A stretch of DNA of 64,000 nucleotides, taken from Actinomyces sp. Marseille-P3109 (lineage in GTDB: Bacteria > Actinomycetota > Actinomycetes > Actinomycetales > Actinomycetaceae). Below are positions 1 through 9,347 of this stretch, one piece after another. The translations under genes were made by a program, and so were the position numbers. The notes beneath the pieces are model-generated. The model did no database searches. It saw nothing but the letters and a program-made list of their open reading frames with translations, and was not told the origin of the DNA. The DNA lies in the NCBI RefSeq assembly GCF_900323545.1, contig NZ_OOHN01000008.1, forward strand, positions 1,913,144-1,977,143, given 5' to 3'. Position 1 is the first letter of the stretch; each line of letters opens with the position of its first letter.

Positions 1-73
1 CACGACCGCGCCCGACTTCTTCTCCAAGCTGCGCGACGGGAAACTGACAGCAGCCGACTTCAACCAGTCCTGA
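1..73 (+). CDS. 3' end of an unidentified gene
   Basis: An open frame enters from the left edge and ends at a TGA at 71-73. The visible 23 residues are hydrophilic and end in ADFNQS. This is too short to assign to a family. It is followed after 24 nt by a strong terminator hairpin, which supports a genuine gene end. galE lies convergently on the other side of that hairpin. Confidence 0.5.
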   Translation, partial: TTAPDFFSKLRDGKLTAADFNQS

Positions 74-97
74 CGCCGAACACACCGAATACGAACA

Positions 98-139
98 TGT
101 GCGGGCCGGTTCCCCCGGGAAGGGGGACCGGCCCGCACA
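98..139. terminator. Bidirectional terminator hairpin
   Basis: Arms of about 18 nt (98-116 and 122-139) pair almost perfectly, with one extra T in the left arm and a short GGGA-type loop. The hairpin sits between the end of the left-edge gene and the convergent end of galE, so it can serve both. There is no clear T-run, which is usual for high-GC actinobacteria. Confidence 0.75.
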
Positions 140-158
140 CAGTGGTTTTCAGGACCGC

Positions 159-1148
159 TCAGCCGAAGTGGGGCCGGTTCGGGTCCGCCTGCCAGGAGGT
201 GTAGGAGGAGGTGACGATGTCGTCCAGGTCGTGCTCGGCCCTCCACCCCAGGACCTCGCCGATGCGGGTGGCGTTGCCGATGAGCTGGGGCGGGTCGCCG
301 GCGCGGCGGGCGAGCTCCTCAGAGGCCAGGTCCAGTCCCGTGGAGGCGATCACCTTGGAAACGACCTCGCGCACCGAAGCGCCGTGGCCGGTGCCGACGT
401 TGAAGACGTGCTCGGCCATCTCCTGGCCGCCGGCCAGGTAGTCCAAGGCAGCGATGTGCGCGACGGCCAGGTCCTTGACGTGGATGTAGTCGCGCACGCA
501 GGTGCCGTCGGGGGTCGGGTAGTCGGTGCCGAAGATCTTGGGGGTCTCGCCCTTGGAGAGACGGTCGAGCACCATGGGAATGAGGTTGAGGGTGGCCATG
601 TCACCCAGGTCGTCCCAGCCGGCGCCGGCGACGTTGAAGTAGCGCAGGCCGGCCCAGCGCAGCCCCCAGGCCTTCTCGGCGTCGGCCATCATCCACTCGC
701 CGATGAGCTTGGTCTCGCCGTAGGGGTTGATGGGGTGGCAGTCGATGTCCTCGGGTACGACCTCCACCGGGGGCATGCCGTAGACGGCCGCCGAGGAGGA
801 GAAGATCATCTGGTTGACACCGGCCTTCTCCATGGCCAGCAGCATGTTCGCCAGACCGCCCACGTTCTGCTGGTAGTACCAGGCGGGGCGCTCCACGGAC
901 TCCCCCACCTGCTTGCGGGCCGCGAAGTGAATGACGGCGGTGACGCCGCGCGAGCCCATGACCTCGGCAAGAGCCTCGGGGGCCTGGCCACTGGCGACGT
1001 CGAGCTCGACCAGGTCGGCTCCCGTGACTCGCTCCGGCGTTCCGTAGGAGAGGTCATCGACGACGACGACCTCCTCACCGCGCTCGAGGAGAAGTCGGAC
1101 CACATGCGCGCCGATGTAGCCGGCGCCTCCAGCAACGAGAATGCTCAT
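159..1148 (-). CDS. galE: UDP-glucose 4-epimerase
   Basis: A 329-residue cytoplasmic enzyme interconverting UDP-galactose and UDP-glucose (Leloir pathway and cell-surface sugar supply). It belongs to the extended short-chain dehydrogenase family. The NAD-binding GGAGYIG motif is at residues 7-13, the catalytic serine region SSSAAVYG at 117-124, and the YxxxK pair at Y143/K147 (YGETK). Length matches the family. It is a single gene ending at a shared terminator. It lies about 61 kb from the GH112 phosphorylase gene, so a role in that pathway is possible but not shown by linkage. Confidence 0.95.
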   Translation of the reverse strand: MSILVAGGAGYIGAHVVRLLLERGEEVVVVDDLSYGTPERVTGADLVELDVASGQAPEALAEVMGSRGVTAVIHFAARKQVGESVERPAWYYQQNVGGLANMLLAMEKAGVNQMIFSSSAAVYGMPPVEVVPEDIDCHPINPYGETKLIGEWMMADAEKAWGLRWAGLRYFNVAGAGWDDLGDMATLNLIPMVLDRLSKGETPKIFGTDYPTPDGTCVRDYIHVKDLAVAHIAALDYLAGGQEMAEHVFNVGTGHGASVREVVSKVIASTGLDLASEELARRAGDPPQLIGNATRIGEVLGWRAEHDLDDIVTSSYTSWQADPNRPHFG

Positions 1149-1270
1149 GCCCTCAGTCTACACACGATCCCCCAGAACCGAACAGAAACGAACTTAGATA
1201 TCGCCCCGAAACCCTGCGTCGTCGCGCACTCAGGAGCCGTAGCACCACACCCACAATCAGTCCTAGCATC

Positions 1271-1886
1271 ATGGTAGGACCACCCCCTGGGTATACGTTC
1301 CGGTCGCTCTCATCTTCGGGATCACCCCGGACCCGACGCCATACTTGAGCTTCGCAGATCACTGGCTCACGACGTCAAGCACGGAGCGGCCATTGCCCCT
1401 GGAGCAGCCACCGGCTCGCTGGCGTGGAGGATCGCGGCCGTCGCCGGCGTCGCGACATTCGTCACCCAGGTACCGACGGCTTTCGAGATTCTCCGTTGGG
1501 CGGGCGCGATCTACCTGGGGTTTCTCGGGGCGCAGTCGATCACCAAGGCAGGAAAGTGGATCACACCAGGGAGCCCTGAAACGCTATCGAAGACTGTGCC
1601 CGCGTCGAGGGCCTTTTGGACCGGCCTCATCGCGGATCTCCTCAATCCGAAGATGGGGGTCTTCTACCTCGCGGTGATCCCGCAGTTCATTCCCCGAGGC
1701 GGGCCTGGCGTGGTCGATGGCGCTCATGGCGATCGAGTTCGTCATCGCGACCATCGCCTGCCCATGTACGCGGTACTCGCGTCATCCGCGAGAAAGATCC
1801 TCACTCGGTGCACAGTCGCGGCCTGGATGGAACGAGTCCTCGGCGGCGTGCTCGTGGGCTTCGGAGTCCGCGTAGCAGTCGGGTAA
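1271..1886 (+). pseudogene. LysE/RhtB-type amino-acid exporter, frameshifted relic
   Basis: Conceptual translation in shifting frames gives a recognisable LysE/RhtB exporter. A first segment (VPVALIFGITP, from about 1297) is in one frame. The frame then changes near 1330 to GPDAILELRRSLAHD and continues through PTAFEILRWAGAIYLGFLG and LLNPKMGVFYLAVIPQF. Near 1710 the frame shifts out (SMALMAIEFVIATIA) and near 1760 back again (LPMYAVLASSARK), ending at 1886. There is no start codon in the first frame. At least three indels and the missing start indicate decay rather than one sequencing error. Confidence 0.75.
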
Positions 1887-2089
1887 GTCTCACGCGCCAC
1901 TCCAACGCGCGTGGTGTCGGTCTGCACCGTCGCAGCCGTGCTGCCCGGCCATCCGCCTACACTGCACGACCCTCAGGTGCCGTTGAAGGGGACATCGATA
2001 TACGTCACGACGGCTGGGGGTACGTGGAGCGCGGTCACCTGCCGGCCAGTACGACCTAAGGATCATGAGGCATGCCGGTGGCCTCCGGA

Positions 2090-2632
2090 TCAGCCCCGCA
2101 GGCGCTCGCGCAGAGCGGCACCCTTGGCATGGGCAACCTCACCCAGATCCTTCTGGAAGGCGCGCATGGCGGCGGCCAGCCGGGTGGCCTCCTCCCCCTC
2201 TCCGGAGGCCAGGATCCGCACCGCGAGCAGTCCGGCATTGCGGGCACCCCCGATGGAGACGGTGGCCACCGGCACCCCGGCGGGCATCTGCACGATGGAG
2301 AGCAGAGAATCCATTCCGTCGAGGTACTTCAACGGCACCGGCACCCCGATCACCGGCAGCTCGGTGACGGCCGCCAGCATCCCGGGCAGGTGCGCCGCTC
2401 CCCCGGCGCCGGCGATGATGACCCGCAGTCCCCGCTCGGCGGCGGCGCGCCCGTAGTCGATCATCTCAGTGGGCATGCGGTGGGCGGAGACGACATCGGC
2501 CTCATAGGCCACGCCGAACTCGTCTAACACCTCAGCGGCGGCACCCATGACCGGCCAGTCCGAGTCCGAGCCCATGACGATGCCGACCACCGGCCGGGCC
2601 TTACTCACCGTCGTACCACTGACCTCACTCAT
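2090..2632 (-). CDS. purE: N5-carboxyaminoimidazole ribonucleotide mutase
   Basis: A 180-residue class I PurE, moving the carboxylate of N5-CAIR to make CAIR in de novo purine synthesis. The GSDSDW motif at residues 21-26 and the SAHR active-site motif near residue 57 are present. I chose the ATG at 2632 because an AGGAGA ribosome site precedes it and the family starts just upstream of [11 protein letters not shown]; the longer open frame overlaps purK. It is transcribed directly after purK with a 49 nt gap, so the consecutive enzymes are co-expressed. Confidence 0.95.
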   Translation of the reverse strand: MSEVSGTTVSKARPVVGIVMGSDSDWPVMGAAAEVLDEFGVAYEADVVSAHRMPTEMIDYGRAAAERGLRVIIAGAGGAAHLPGMLAAVTELPVIGVPVPLKYLDGMDSLLSIVQMPAGVPVATVSIGGARNAGLLAVRILASGEGEEATRLAAAMRAFQKDLGEVAHAKGAALRERLRG

Positions 2633-2681
2633 GCGCTGTCTCCTGTCTGTGTGTGCTGCTTGCCGTGTGATCGTGCTCGGC

Positions 2682-3977
2682 TCAGGCGTCCCCGCGCAGG
2701 ATGGCGACGACGTCGCGCGCCTGCTCAACGACGTCGGCGACCTCCTGGTCCGACCCGACCGTCATGTTGACGTGCCCGAGCTTGCGCCCGGGGCGCCACT
2801 GCTTGCCGTAGAGGTGGATCCGGGCGTCGGGCTGGGCGGCCATGGCCCGAGACAGAGCGTCGGCACCCGGCTCGCGCCGGCCGCCGATGAGGTTGACCAT
2901 GACGGTGGTGGGCGCGGTTGCCTCGGTGGCACCCAGCGGCAGGTCGAGCACCGCCCGCAGGTGCTGGGCGAACTGGCTGGTGACCGCCCCGTCCTGGGTC
3001 CAGTGCCCGGAGTTGTGGGGCCGCATCGCCAGCTCGTTGACGTACAGGCGCGTGGGCTCCCCGAAGGTCTCGACGGCGAAGAGCTCGACGGCGAGCACCC
3101 CGGTCACCCCGGCGCGCTCCGCCACCGTGCGTCCGATGAGCTCGGCCTCCTCAACCGCGGCCGAGTCGAGGCCGGGCGCCGGCGCCAGGACCTCGGCGCA
3201 CATGCCGTCCTCCTGGACCGTCTGCGCCACCGGCCACACCGCGATCCGCCCGCTAGGACTACGTGCCAGCAGCACAGCCAGCTCGCGGGTGAAGGGGATG
3301 GCCCGCTCCACCAGGAGGCTGGTCACCACCGCACCGCCGAGGCTGCCTCCCCCGCCGGCCCCCTGACCGTCGCTCTGACCTGCGCGGGCACGAGCCACCG
3401 AGGTGAGCCACTCGACGGCCTCCCCCTCATGCAGGGACTCGGCGCTGCGCACGAGTAGGACCCCGTGGCCGTCGTAGCCGCCGCGAGGCGTCTTGAGCAC
3501 CACGGGCCAGCCGTGCTCGGCGGCGAAGGCCTCGACGGCGTCGGACATCTCCTGGGCGGTCTCCTGCTGCGGTCCACCGACCTCCACCCAGGCGGGCTGT
3601 GGAAGCCCGGCCTCGCTCATGGCCCGACGCATGGCCAGCTTGTCGCGAGCCAGCTCGAGGGCCTGCGGCGTGGGTTGGACGCTGACGCCCTCGTCCTGGA
3701 GACGCTCCAGAAGGCTTGAATCCTGATGCTCGTGCTCGAAAGTGAGAACCGCCACCGGCTCCCCACCAGGCCCCTGAGTACCGTCACCTGCGGTGACGGC
3801 GCGCACGGCCGCCTCGTCGTCGGCCGCACCGACAGGAGCGTCGACAACCACCTGGCCGGTGGAGCCGTCAGCGGCCTCCACCAAAGACCTGAGATGGATG
3901 CCCAGGGCGCTGGCCTCCTCCTGCATCATGCGGGCCAGCTGCCCGCCTCCGATCACGGCAACAATGGGTGCGCTCAC
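2682..3977 (-). CDS. purK: N5-carboxyaminoimidazole ribonucleotide synthase
   Basis: A 431-residue ATP-grasp enzyme converting AIR, bicarbonate and ATP to N5-CAIR, the substrate of PurE encoded next. The N-terminal [14 protein letters not shown] motif follows the chosen GTG start at 3977. The ATP-grasp stretch around [14 protein letters not shown] and the C-terminal RPHNSGHWT motif are clear. It is longer than the usual 360-400 residues, because of a low-complexity Gly/Gln insertion in the central domain. It heads the purK-purE operon and diverges from the membrane glycosyltransferase-like gene. Confidence 0.94.
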   Translation of the reverse strand: MSAPIVAVIGGGQLARMMQEEASALGIHLRSLVEAADGSTGQVVVDAPVGAADDEAAVRAVTAGDGTQGPGGEPVAVLTFEHEHQDSSLLERLQDEGVSVQPTPQALELARDKLAMRRAMSEAGLPQPAWVEVGGPQQETAQEMSDAVEAFAAEHGWPVVLKTPRGGYDGHGVLLVRSAESLHEGEAVEWLTSVARARAGQSDGQGAGGGGSLGGAVVTSLLVERAIPFTRELAVLLARSPSGRIAVWPVAQTVQEDGMCAEVLAPAPGLDSAAVEEAELIGRTVAERAGVTGVLAVELFAVETFGEPTRLYVNELAMRPHNSGHWTQDGAVTSQFAQHLRAVLDLPLGATEATAPTTVMVNLIGGRREPGADALSRAMAAQPDARIHLYGKQWRPGRKLGHVNMTVGSDQEVADVVEQARDVVAILRGDA

Positions 3978-4113
3978 GACACCAAGGCTACCGCCCGCTG
4001 CCCGCCCCCACCGCAGGCCGGGCGCGAGACCGTAGGCTGGAGGTCGTGACGCCACCGCTCCTCCATCATCGCCATCGACGGCGCACGGCCCGACCTCGCG
4101 CCTGCCCCGGGCT

Positions 4114-5286
4114 GTGCAGGTCCTGGTCGTCTGGGCGGCGGCGAGCACCCTGACCTTCCTCATCCTGCGGCTGGGGGCCCAGGACACGCCTGCCACCCCA
4201 TGGGGCGGTGCCGCTCCGTCCTGGGGGGAGCACATGCGCTTCTGGGACGCCGGCTGGTACAACCGGATCATTGAGGAGGGCTACCCCGCCCGGCTGCCGG
4301 TCGGCGCCGACGGGCGGGTGACGCAGAACACCTGGGCCTTCATGCCACTGCTGAGCGGCCTGGCCTCCCTGCTGACCTGGACCGGCTGGTCCTTCTACGT
4401 GCGCGCCGCGATCGTGTCGATCCTGGCGTCGGCGGGGGCGGCGGTTGTCATGGACCGCTGGCTCTCGCCGCTGCCGGGGCGGCGGGTCTCCTTGTGGGCG
4501 GTGGCCCTGGTCTGGTCCTCACCGTGCGCGGCCGCCCTTCAGGTCCCCTACGCCGAGTCCCTGGGGCTGGTGCTGGTGGGGCTGGCGCTGTGGCTGGCGA
4601 GCCGAGGCCGGGCGCTCGCTGCGGTCCCCTTCGCGGTGGCCGCCTGCTTCGCCCGCCCCATCGGCGTTCCCCTGGGGGCGGCGCTGGGGCTGTGGTGGGC
4701 CTACGAGGTGGCCTGCGCCCGGGGCTGGTTCCCGTCCGCCTGGTTCCAACGTCTCCTGCCGGGGCACGGTCCCCAAAGTCCGAGCGGGCGCTGGCAGCTG
4801 CTGGTCCTGGCACTGACCACCTGCACCGCGGCCCTGGCCTGGCCTGCGATCGCCTGGCTGGCCACGGGCCGCCAGGACGCCTACACCGCCACCGAGACCT
4901 CCTGGCGCGGCGCTGACCTGGCGCCCTTCATCCCGTGGCTGACCCGCCTGGGCGACTGGGTGGGCCCACACCTGGGACTGGCCCTGCTCGCCGTCGTGCT
5001 GGTCGCCGTGGGCCTGCTGCTGAGTGCCCCGAGCCTGCGCGCCCTGGGGCCCGCGGCCTGGTTCTGGTGCCTGGGCTACCTGCTCTACCTGCTGGCCTTC
5101 TTCGACCCGACGACGTCGGTGCTCCGCCTCCTGCTGCCCCTGGCCCCGGCCGGATGGGCGCTGGCCGCCGTGGCGGGCACCACCCGTCGGCGACTGGCGC
5201 TGTTGGCGACCTGCGTCGTCGGACAGCTCGTGTGGGTCTCCTGGGTATGGGACTTCGGTAGCGTCACCATCCACTGGGTGCCATGA
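4114..5286 (+). CDS. PIG-V-like integral membrane mannosyltransferase
   Basis: A 390-residue multi-pass membrane protein with about ten hydrophobic segments. Near residue 45 it carries a WDAGWY motif followed by EEGYP and later TWAFMPLL, the arrangement of the PIG-V / GT-C glycosyltransferase family that uses polyprenyl-linked sugars. Substrate is unknown. The GTG start at 4114 is the only good start in frame. A better-looking GGAGGT site at 4039 precedes a GTG in another frame, so the exact N-terminus is doubtful. It is followed after 40 nt by a GtrA-family gene, suggesting a shared envelope-glycan role. Confidence 0.7.
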   Translation: MQVLVVWAAASTLTFLILRLGAQDTPATPWGGAAPSWGEHMRFWDAGWYNRIIEEGYPARLPVGADGRVTQNTWAFMPLLSGLASLLTWTGWSFYVRAAIVSILASAGAAVVMDRWLSPLPGRRVSLWAVALVWSSPCAAALQVPYAESLGLVLVGLALWLASRGRALAAVPFAVAACFARPIGVPLGAALGLWWAYEVACARGWFPSAWFQRLLPGHGPQSPSGRWQLLVLALTTCTAALAWPAIAWLATGRQDAYTATETSWRGADLAPFIPWLTRLGDWVGPHLGLALLAVVLVAVGLLLSAPSLRALGPAAWFWCLGYLLYLLAFFDPTTSVLRLLLPLAPAGWALAAVAGTTRRRLALLATCVVGQLVWVSWVWDFGSVTIHWVP

Positions 5287-5326
5287 CTCACGTCCGCTTG
5301 CACGACCTGACTAATACCGGCATAGG

Positions 5327-5875
5327 ATGCCCGTCATGACGCGCACCTCCGATAATTCCCTGGCTCAGCGGCTCATCGCCCTGATCAAGGAGTTCATGCA
5401 GTTCGGCATGGTGGGCGCTGCGGCCTACGTGATTGACGTCAGCCTGTTCAACCTGGTCCAGCACGGACCCACCGGATTCCTCTCCGGGCACCCGAACTCC
5501 TCCCAGCTCCTGGCCTCGGCGATCGCCACCGTCTTCTCCTGGCTGGCGAACCGCTACTGGACCTATCGGGGCCGAACCCAGAAGAACGTGGCCCGCGAGG
5601 CCACGCTGTTCGTCATCGCCAACCTGGGCGGAATCGCCATCACCCAGTTCTGTCTGCTCTTCACCCACCACGTGCTGGGGCTGACCTCACCGCTGGCGGA
5701 CAACATCGCGGCCTACATCGTCGGCTTCGGACTGGGGACCGCGTTCCGCTTCATCTTCTACCACTACATCGTCTTCACCGGGCACAAGAACCGAGGCGCC
5801 GGCGACGACGCCGACAGCGGGGACCACACCGGTGACGACGCCGAGCCCCGGGTCCCAGCCGCAGTTCGTCCCTGA
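5327..5875 (+). CDS. GtrA-family membrane protein
   Basis: A 182-residue protein with four predicted membrane helices and the family pattern FGMVGAAAYVIDVSLFN near the N-terminus, SWLANRYWTY in the middle, and FRFIFYHYIVF at the end. GtrA proteins are small membrane proteins linked to moving polyprenyl-linked sugars or to cell-wall glycan assembly. The charged C-terminal tail of about 30 residues is Asp/Gly rich. The start could be the ATG at 5327 or 5336. It lies just after the PIG-V-like gene, which fits a two-gene glycan unit. Confidence 0.85.
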   Translation: MPVMTRTSDNSLAQRLIALIKEFMQFGMVGAAAYVIDVSLFNLVQHGPTGFLSGHPNSSQLLASAIATVFSWLANRYWTYRGRTQKNVAREATLFVIANLGGIAITQFCLLFTHHVLGLTSPLADNIAAYIVGFGLGTAFRFIFYHYIVFTGHKNRGAGDDADSGDHTGDDAEPRVPAAVRP

Positions 5876-5987
5876 GCGCGCGAGCTGGTGGGCGCCCCGA
5901 GCACTCACCGGCAGGGTGCCCGATTCCACAGCCCGGAGGGGACCACTCTCACGGCGTGACCACAGGGGTACCGCTTAGCCTTGCACG

Positions 5988-6713
5988 GTGACTGCCCTGA
6001 CCGCCTTGGCCCCGGCACTGGATCTGCCCGCCGCCCATCCTGCGTCCCTCCCCGCCGCCCACGCCCCGATGCTCGGCCCCGAGTGGCTCGACGCCGCCAA
6101 TCTCATCACGACCATCGTCGAATGGTTCGGCCCCTGGGCCATCGTCGGCGTCATGCTCGTCATCTTCGCCGAGACCGGTCTGCTCGTCGGCTTCTTCCTG
6201 CCCGGCGACTCCCTGCTCTTCACCTTGGGGATGTTCGTGGGCACCGGCGCCGTCGGCGTGCACATCTGGGTGGCAGCGCCCCTCGTGTGGCTCGCCGCCA
6301 TCGTCGGCAACCAGACCGGCTACCTCATCGGTCACAAGGCGGGACCGGCGATCTTCAACCGGCCGGACTCCCGCCTCTTCAAGCAGGAGTACGTCGATCG
6401 CACCTCGGACTTCTTCGAGCGCCACGGAGGCAAGGCCGTCACCCTGGCCCAGTTCGTGCCGATCGTGCGCACCTTCACCCCCGTCATCGCCGGCGTCGGG
6501 AAGATGAACTACCGCCACTTCATCACCTTCAACGTCCTGGGCGCCACCTTCTGGGCCTTCGGCATCACCTGGCTGGGCTACCTCCTGGGCTCCTTCGAGT
6601 GGATCCGGAAGAACATCGACGCCATGATCCTCGTGATCGTCTTCATCTCGGTGGCGCCGATGCTCATCTCCGCCATCTCGAAGTTCATGAAGTCCCACCG
6701 CCAGAAGTCCTGA
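5988..6713 (+). CDS. DedA-family membrane protein
   Basis: A 241-residue DedA/SNARE-associated family protein. The core has FAETGLLVGFFLPGDSLL near residue 57, then the FFERHGGKAV...FVPIVRTFTPVIAG pattern and NVLGATFW, all typical of the family. It contains four or five hydrophobic segments. DedA proteins are proposed lipid flippases or scramblases needed for envelope homeostasis; the substrate is not known here. GTG start at 5988. Transcribed alone, although on the same strand as the two preceding membrane genes. Confidence 0.9.
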   Translation: MTALTALAPALDLPAAHPASLPAAHAPMLGPEWLDAANLITTIVEWFGPWAIVGVMLVIFAETGLLVGFFLPGDSLLFTLGMFVGTGAVGVHIWVAAPLVWLAAIVGNQTGYLIGHKAGPAIFNRPDSRLFKQEYVDRTSDFFERHGGKAVTLAQFVPIVRTFTPVIAGVGKMNYRHFITFNVLGATFWAFGITWLGYLLGSFEWIRKNIDAMILVIVFISVAPMLISAISKFMKSHRQKS

Positions 6714-7288
6714 CGCTCCTTCCTCTCCGTCTCCTCCCGGTGGAGGCACCACAGGACTCGACGACTGCCCCGGGGATTCAGCCTTTCGGGCACCATGGGT
6801 TGCATCGGCAAGTGGCGCGGACCGATGTGACCCGGGCTGTGGCCTTCCTCGTGGTGCTCCACTGGTACTTGCACGATAATCGGGTGCCACTGGGGGACAC
6901 ATGGGTGCACTCCACGAAGGCCCCGGCACCGTGCAGTACGGACAACCCCTGGCCAGTGCAACCCCACCCTCGTGCAGTAGCCGGCCTGAAGGGGCCCCGG
7001 CCTGCTGGCGCCCCGGCGGCCAGGGCGACGACGCCGACTACCGGCAACCGGAGCCGATCCAGATGGGCCTGCCGCTTTTCCGGCTGCGCCAGCAGGTTCT
7101 CGTGACTCAGCAGCCACTCCCACGACCACCGCCGTCACCGACTCGACGAAGGGGCGGGTATTCGGTGACTCCCCCGGGCACGGTCAGCAGCTACGACAGG
7201 GAGTCGTGCGCGTCGGCCAGGTATCCGTTGGCAGTGGTGGCGGTGCAGGAAACGATGCTCATCGGGATCCGTACAGGCGCCAGCCGGG
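6714..7288. other. 575 bp gap holding one interspersed repeat copy
   Basis: No convincing gene lies between the DedA gene and the sensor kinase gene. The part from 6901 to 6982 is a minus-strand copy of the structured repeat described separately. Next to it, 6851-6895 has fragments resembling the same motifs (CTCCACTGG, TTGCACGATAA), perhaps a degenerate second half. The rest shows no tRNA, promoter or terminator that I can support. Confidence 0.6.
6901..6982 (-). repeat. Structured interspersed repeat, copy A
   Basis: Read on the minus strand this runs GGCTACTGCACGAGGGTGGG ... GTACTGCACGG ... TTCGTGGAGTGCACCC. It aligns along its whole length with copy B (25501-25583) and, for the first about 60 nt, with copy C (26001-26080). 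Its inner hairpin is shorter (CCGT/ACGG) than in the other two copies. It is intergenic like the others. Confidence 0.75.
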
Positions 7289-8365
7289 TCAGAAGCGGCG
7301 GCGTCGGCCTACGGAGACCAGCGCGCCTTGCGGCAGGACGTTGTTGGGGTCCAGGGACTTGGGGACGGCGTTGAGCAGGATGGAGAAGACGGCGGGCTTG
7401 CGCTGGGACAGCTCGATACGACCGCCGTCGGCCTCGACAAGATCCTTGGCCAGCGCCAGGCCCACACCGGTGGAACCGTAACCGGATACGTGCCGCTCGA
7501 AGACGTGCGGGGCGATGTCCTCCGCCACGCCCTCGCCCTCGTCGGCGATGTCGATGAAGACCGCATGGCCGCCGTTGGCACTGCGCACGTTCACCGACGT
7601 CGCCCCGGCCCCGTAGCGCAGGGAGTTCTCGACGACGGTGGCCAGCACCTGGGCCAGAGAACCCGGCGTGGCCAGGACCGGTTGGCCGATCTCATCACGG
7701 AAGGTGATGGTGCGCCCGACCTGCTCGAAAGCCGGCTCCCACTCCTCGCGCTGCTGGGCGAAGATGTCCTTGAGATGGAGGGCCTCAGTGGTTCCGCCTC
7801 CAGTGCGGCGCGAGACCTTGAGCAGGTCCTCGACGACGCCGGTGAGCCGCTCGACCTGCTCCAGGCAGGCATGGGCCTCGGCCCGCACCTCCTCCTCACC
7901 GGCGAGCAGCTCGATCTCCTCCAGGCGCAGGGAGAGACTGGTCAGTGGTGTGCGCAGCTGGTGCGAGGCGTCGGAGGCGAACTGGCGCTCGGCGGCGATA
8001 CGGCCGGCCACGCGCTCGGCCGAGCGCACCAGCTCGGCCTGGACCAGGTCGATCTCCTCGATCCCTGAGGAGCGCAGCCGCGGGCGGACCTGACCGCTGC
8101 CGAGCTGCTCGGCCTCTGCCGCCAGGTAGATGAGGGGCGCGGAGATACGCCTGGACGCCCGGGAGGCCACGACGGAGGCCGCCGTCAGCGCGGTGGCGGT
8201 GAGAACCAGGACTGTGAGGATGACCGTGCCGATGATGGTGACCCGGTTGCCGCTCCCGGCGGTGCGCAGCGCACTGGCGATCCAGGCGCCCCCCAGTGGC
8301 AGTCCCAGCAGGAGGATGGCCACAGACACCGCTGCCATCGTCATCGTCATGGCGTAGCGACGCAC
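7289..8365 (-). CDS. OmpR-type system sensor histidine kinase
   Basis: A 358-residue membrane kinase. Two membrane helices (about 10-32 and 43-66) enclose a very short external loop, followed by a HAMP-like linker and the phosphoacceptor box SDASHQLRTPL with H135. The ATPase domain has the N-box VVENSLRYGAG and the G-box DEGEGVAEDI and GVGLALAKDLVEADGG. The tiny sensor loop suggests sensing within the membrane or through a partner. GTG start at 8365 is preceded by AGGAGG at ideal spacing. It is the second gene after its response regulator, with an 83 nt gap that contains a hairpin. Confidence 0.93.
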   Translation of the reverse strand: MRRYAMTMTMAAVSVAILLLGLPLGGAWIASALRTAGSGNRVTIIGTVILTVLVLTATALTAASVVASRASRRISAPLIYLAAEAEQLGSGQVRPRLRSSGIEEIDLVQAELVRSAERVAGRIAAERQFASDASHQLRTPLTSLSLRLEEIELLAGEEEVRAEAHACLEQVERLTGVVEDLLKVSRRTGGGTTEALHLKDIFAQQREEWEPAFEQVGRTITFRDEIGQPVLATPGSLAQVLATVVENSLRYGAGATSVNVRSANGGHAVFIDIADEGEGVAEDIAPHVFERHVSGYGSTGVGLALAKDLVEADGGRIELSQRKPAVFSILLNAVPKSLDPNNVLPQGALVSVGRRRRF

Positions 8366-8397
8366 GGCTGTCCTCCTTCAGACACGGTCAGTTGTCA

Positions 8398-8438
8398 GGG
8401 GCGGTCTCTCGACGCAGCAACGTCCGACAGACCGCCCC
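8398..8438 (-). promoter_or_regulatory. Intercistronic hairpin between response regulator and kinase
   Basis: The 10 nt arm GGGGCGGTCT (8398-8407) is perfectly complementary to AGACCGCCCC (8429-8438), with further GAC/GTC pairing inside the 21 nt loop. It lies 11 nt after the regulator's stop codon and 33 nt before the kinase start on the transcribed strand. It could act as a partial terminator or RNA-stability element, lowering kinase output relative to regulator. Confidence 0.6.
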
Positions 8439-8448
8439 GGTCGGCAGC

Positions 8449-9120
8449 TCAGCCGACAGCCAGGCGGTAACCGTCCCCCTGGACCAGCAGGAGCGCGGGC
8501 TGCTCCTCGTCATCACCGAGCTTGCGGCGCAGCCACGTGGCATGCATCTGGAGGGTCTGGGGGCTGCCGGTGGGGTCCTCCCCCCAGACCTCCTTGAGGA
8601 TGTCCTCGCTGGAGGCGACGTCACCGCCGGCGCGCACCAGGACGCGCAGCAGCTCGAACTCGCGGGTCGTCAGCTGCAGCTCGCGCGAGCCGACGAAGGC
8701 ACGGTGGGCGGCAACATCGACCCTGATCTCACCGACGCTCAGCTCGTCCTCCGTCGCCTCGCCCGAGGCACGGCGCACCTGCGCCCGCACCCGGGCCAGC
8801 AGCTCGGCCAGGCGGAACGGTTTGGTGACGTAGTCGTCGGCCCCGGCATCCAGGCCGACGACGAGGTCGGAGTCCTCACTACGTGCGGTGAGCATGAGGA
8901 TCGGAATGGTCAGTCCCTGGGCTCGCACCTGACGGGCGACGTCCAGGCCATCGATGTCTGGCAGTCCCAGGTCCAGCACGATGATGTCAGCAACCGAGAC
9001 CTCCTCGAGAGCGCCTTTGCCGGTGCCGTGAGTGAGGACCTCATAGCCCTCGCGCCCGAAGGCGCGGGCGAGGGGCTCGGAGATAGCGGGGTCGTCTTCG
9101 ACGAGCAGAACAGTTGTCAC
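8449..9120 (-). CDS. OmpR/PhoB-family response regulator
   Basis: A 223-residue DNA-binding response regulator. The receiver domain begins VTTVLLVEDDP, the phosphoacceptor is D50 in IVLDLGLPD, and the conserved Thr/Lys residues lie in LTARSE and YVTKPF. The winged-helix output domain follows (residues about 125-220, with TTREFELLRVLV and LQMHATWLRRKL). The GTG at 9120 is chosen because the receiver fold begins there; longer in-frame sequence upstream is unrelated. It is transcribed before its cognate kinase. Confidence 0.94.
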   Translation of the reverse strand: MTTVLLVEDDPAISEPLARAFGREGYEVLTHGTGKGALEEVSVADIIVLDLGLPDIDGLDVARQVRAQGLTIPILMLTARSEDSDLVVGLDAGADDYVTKPFRLAELLARVRAQVRRASGEATEDELSVGEIRVDVAAHRAFVGSRELQLTTREFELLRVLVRAGGDVASSEDILKEVWGEDPTGSPQTLQMHATWLRRKLGDDEEQPALLLVQGDGYRLAVG

Positions 9121-9347
9121 ATCCGCGATGTTAGGCGACGACGCAACGACCCGCCATCGTCTCCTGGGCGGAGAAGAAATCAAGACGAGACAAAAGGGGA
9201 GGTGATCGTCGGCATCCTCGATCGGGAGAGAGGCTGTTTTCTCAGGAGATACGGCAGGAAACTGCGACTCTGCCGTGACGCCCCAGTGACCGGACAACCA
9301 AAGAATAACGAGATGATAACGGACGCCTCGGGTCGTGCGAGCCGGGT

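Noticed and set aside
4046..4153. Alternative start of the PIG-V-like gene at the GTG after GGAGGT (4046)
   Set aside because: It is in another frame and ends at 4153 after 35 Arg/His-rich codons. It would need a frameshift to reach the membrane protein.
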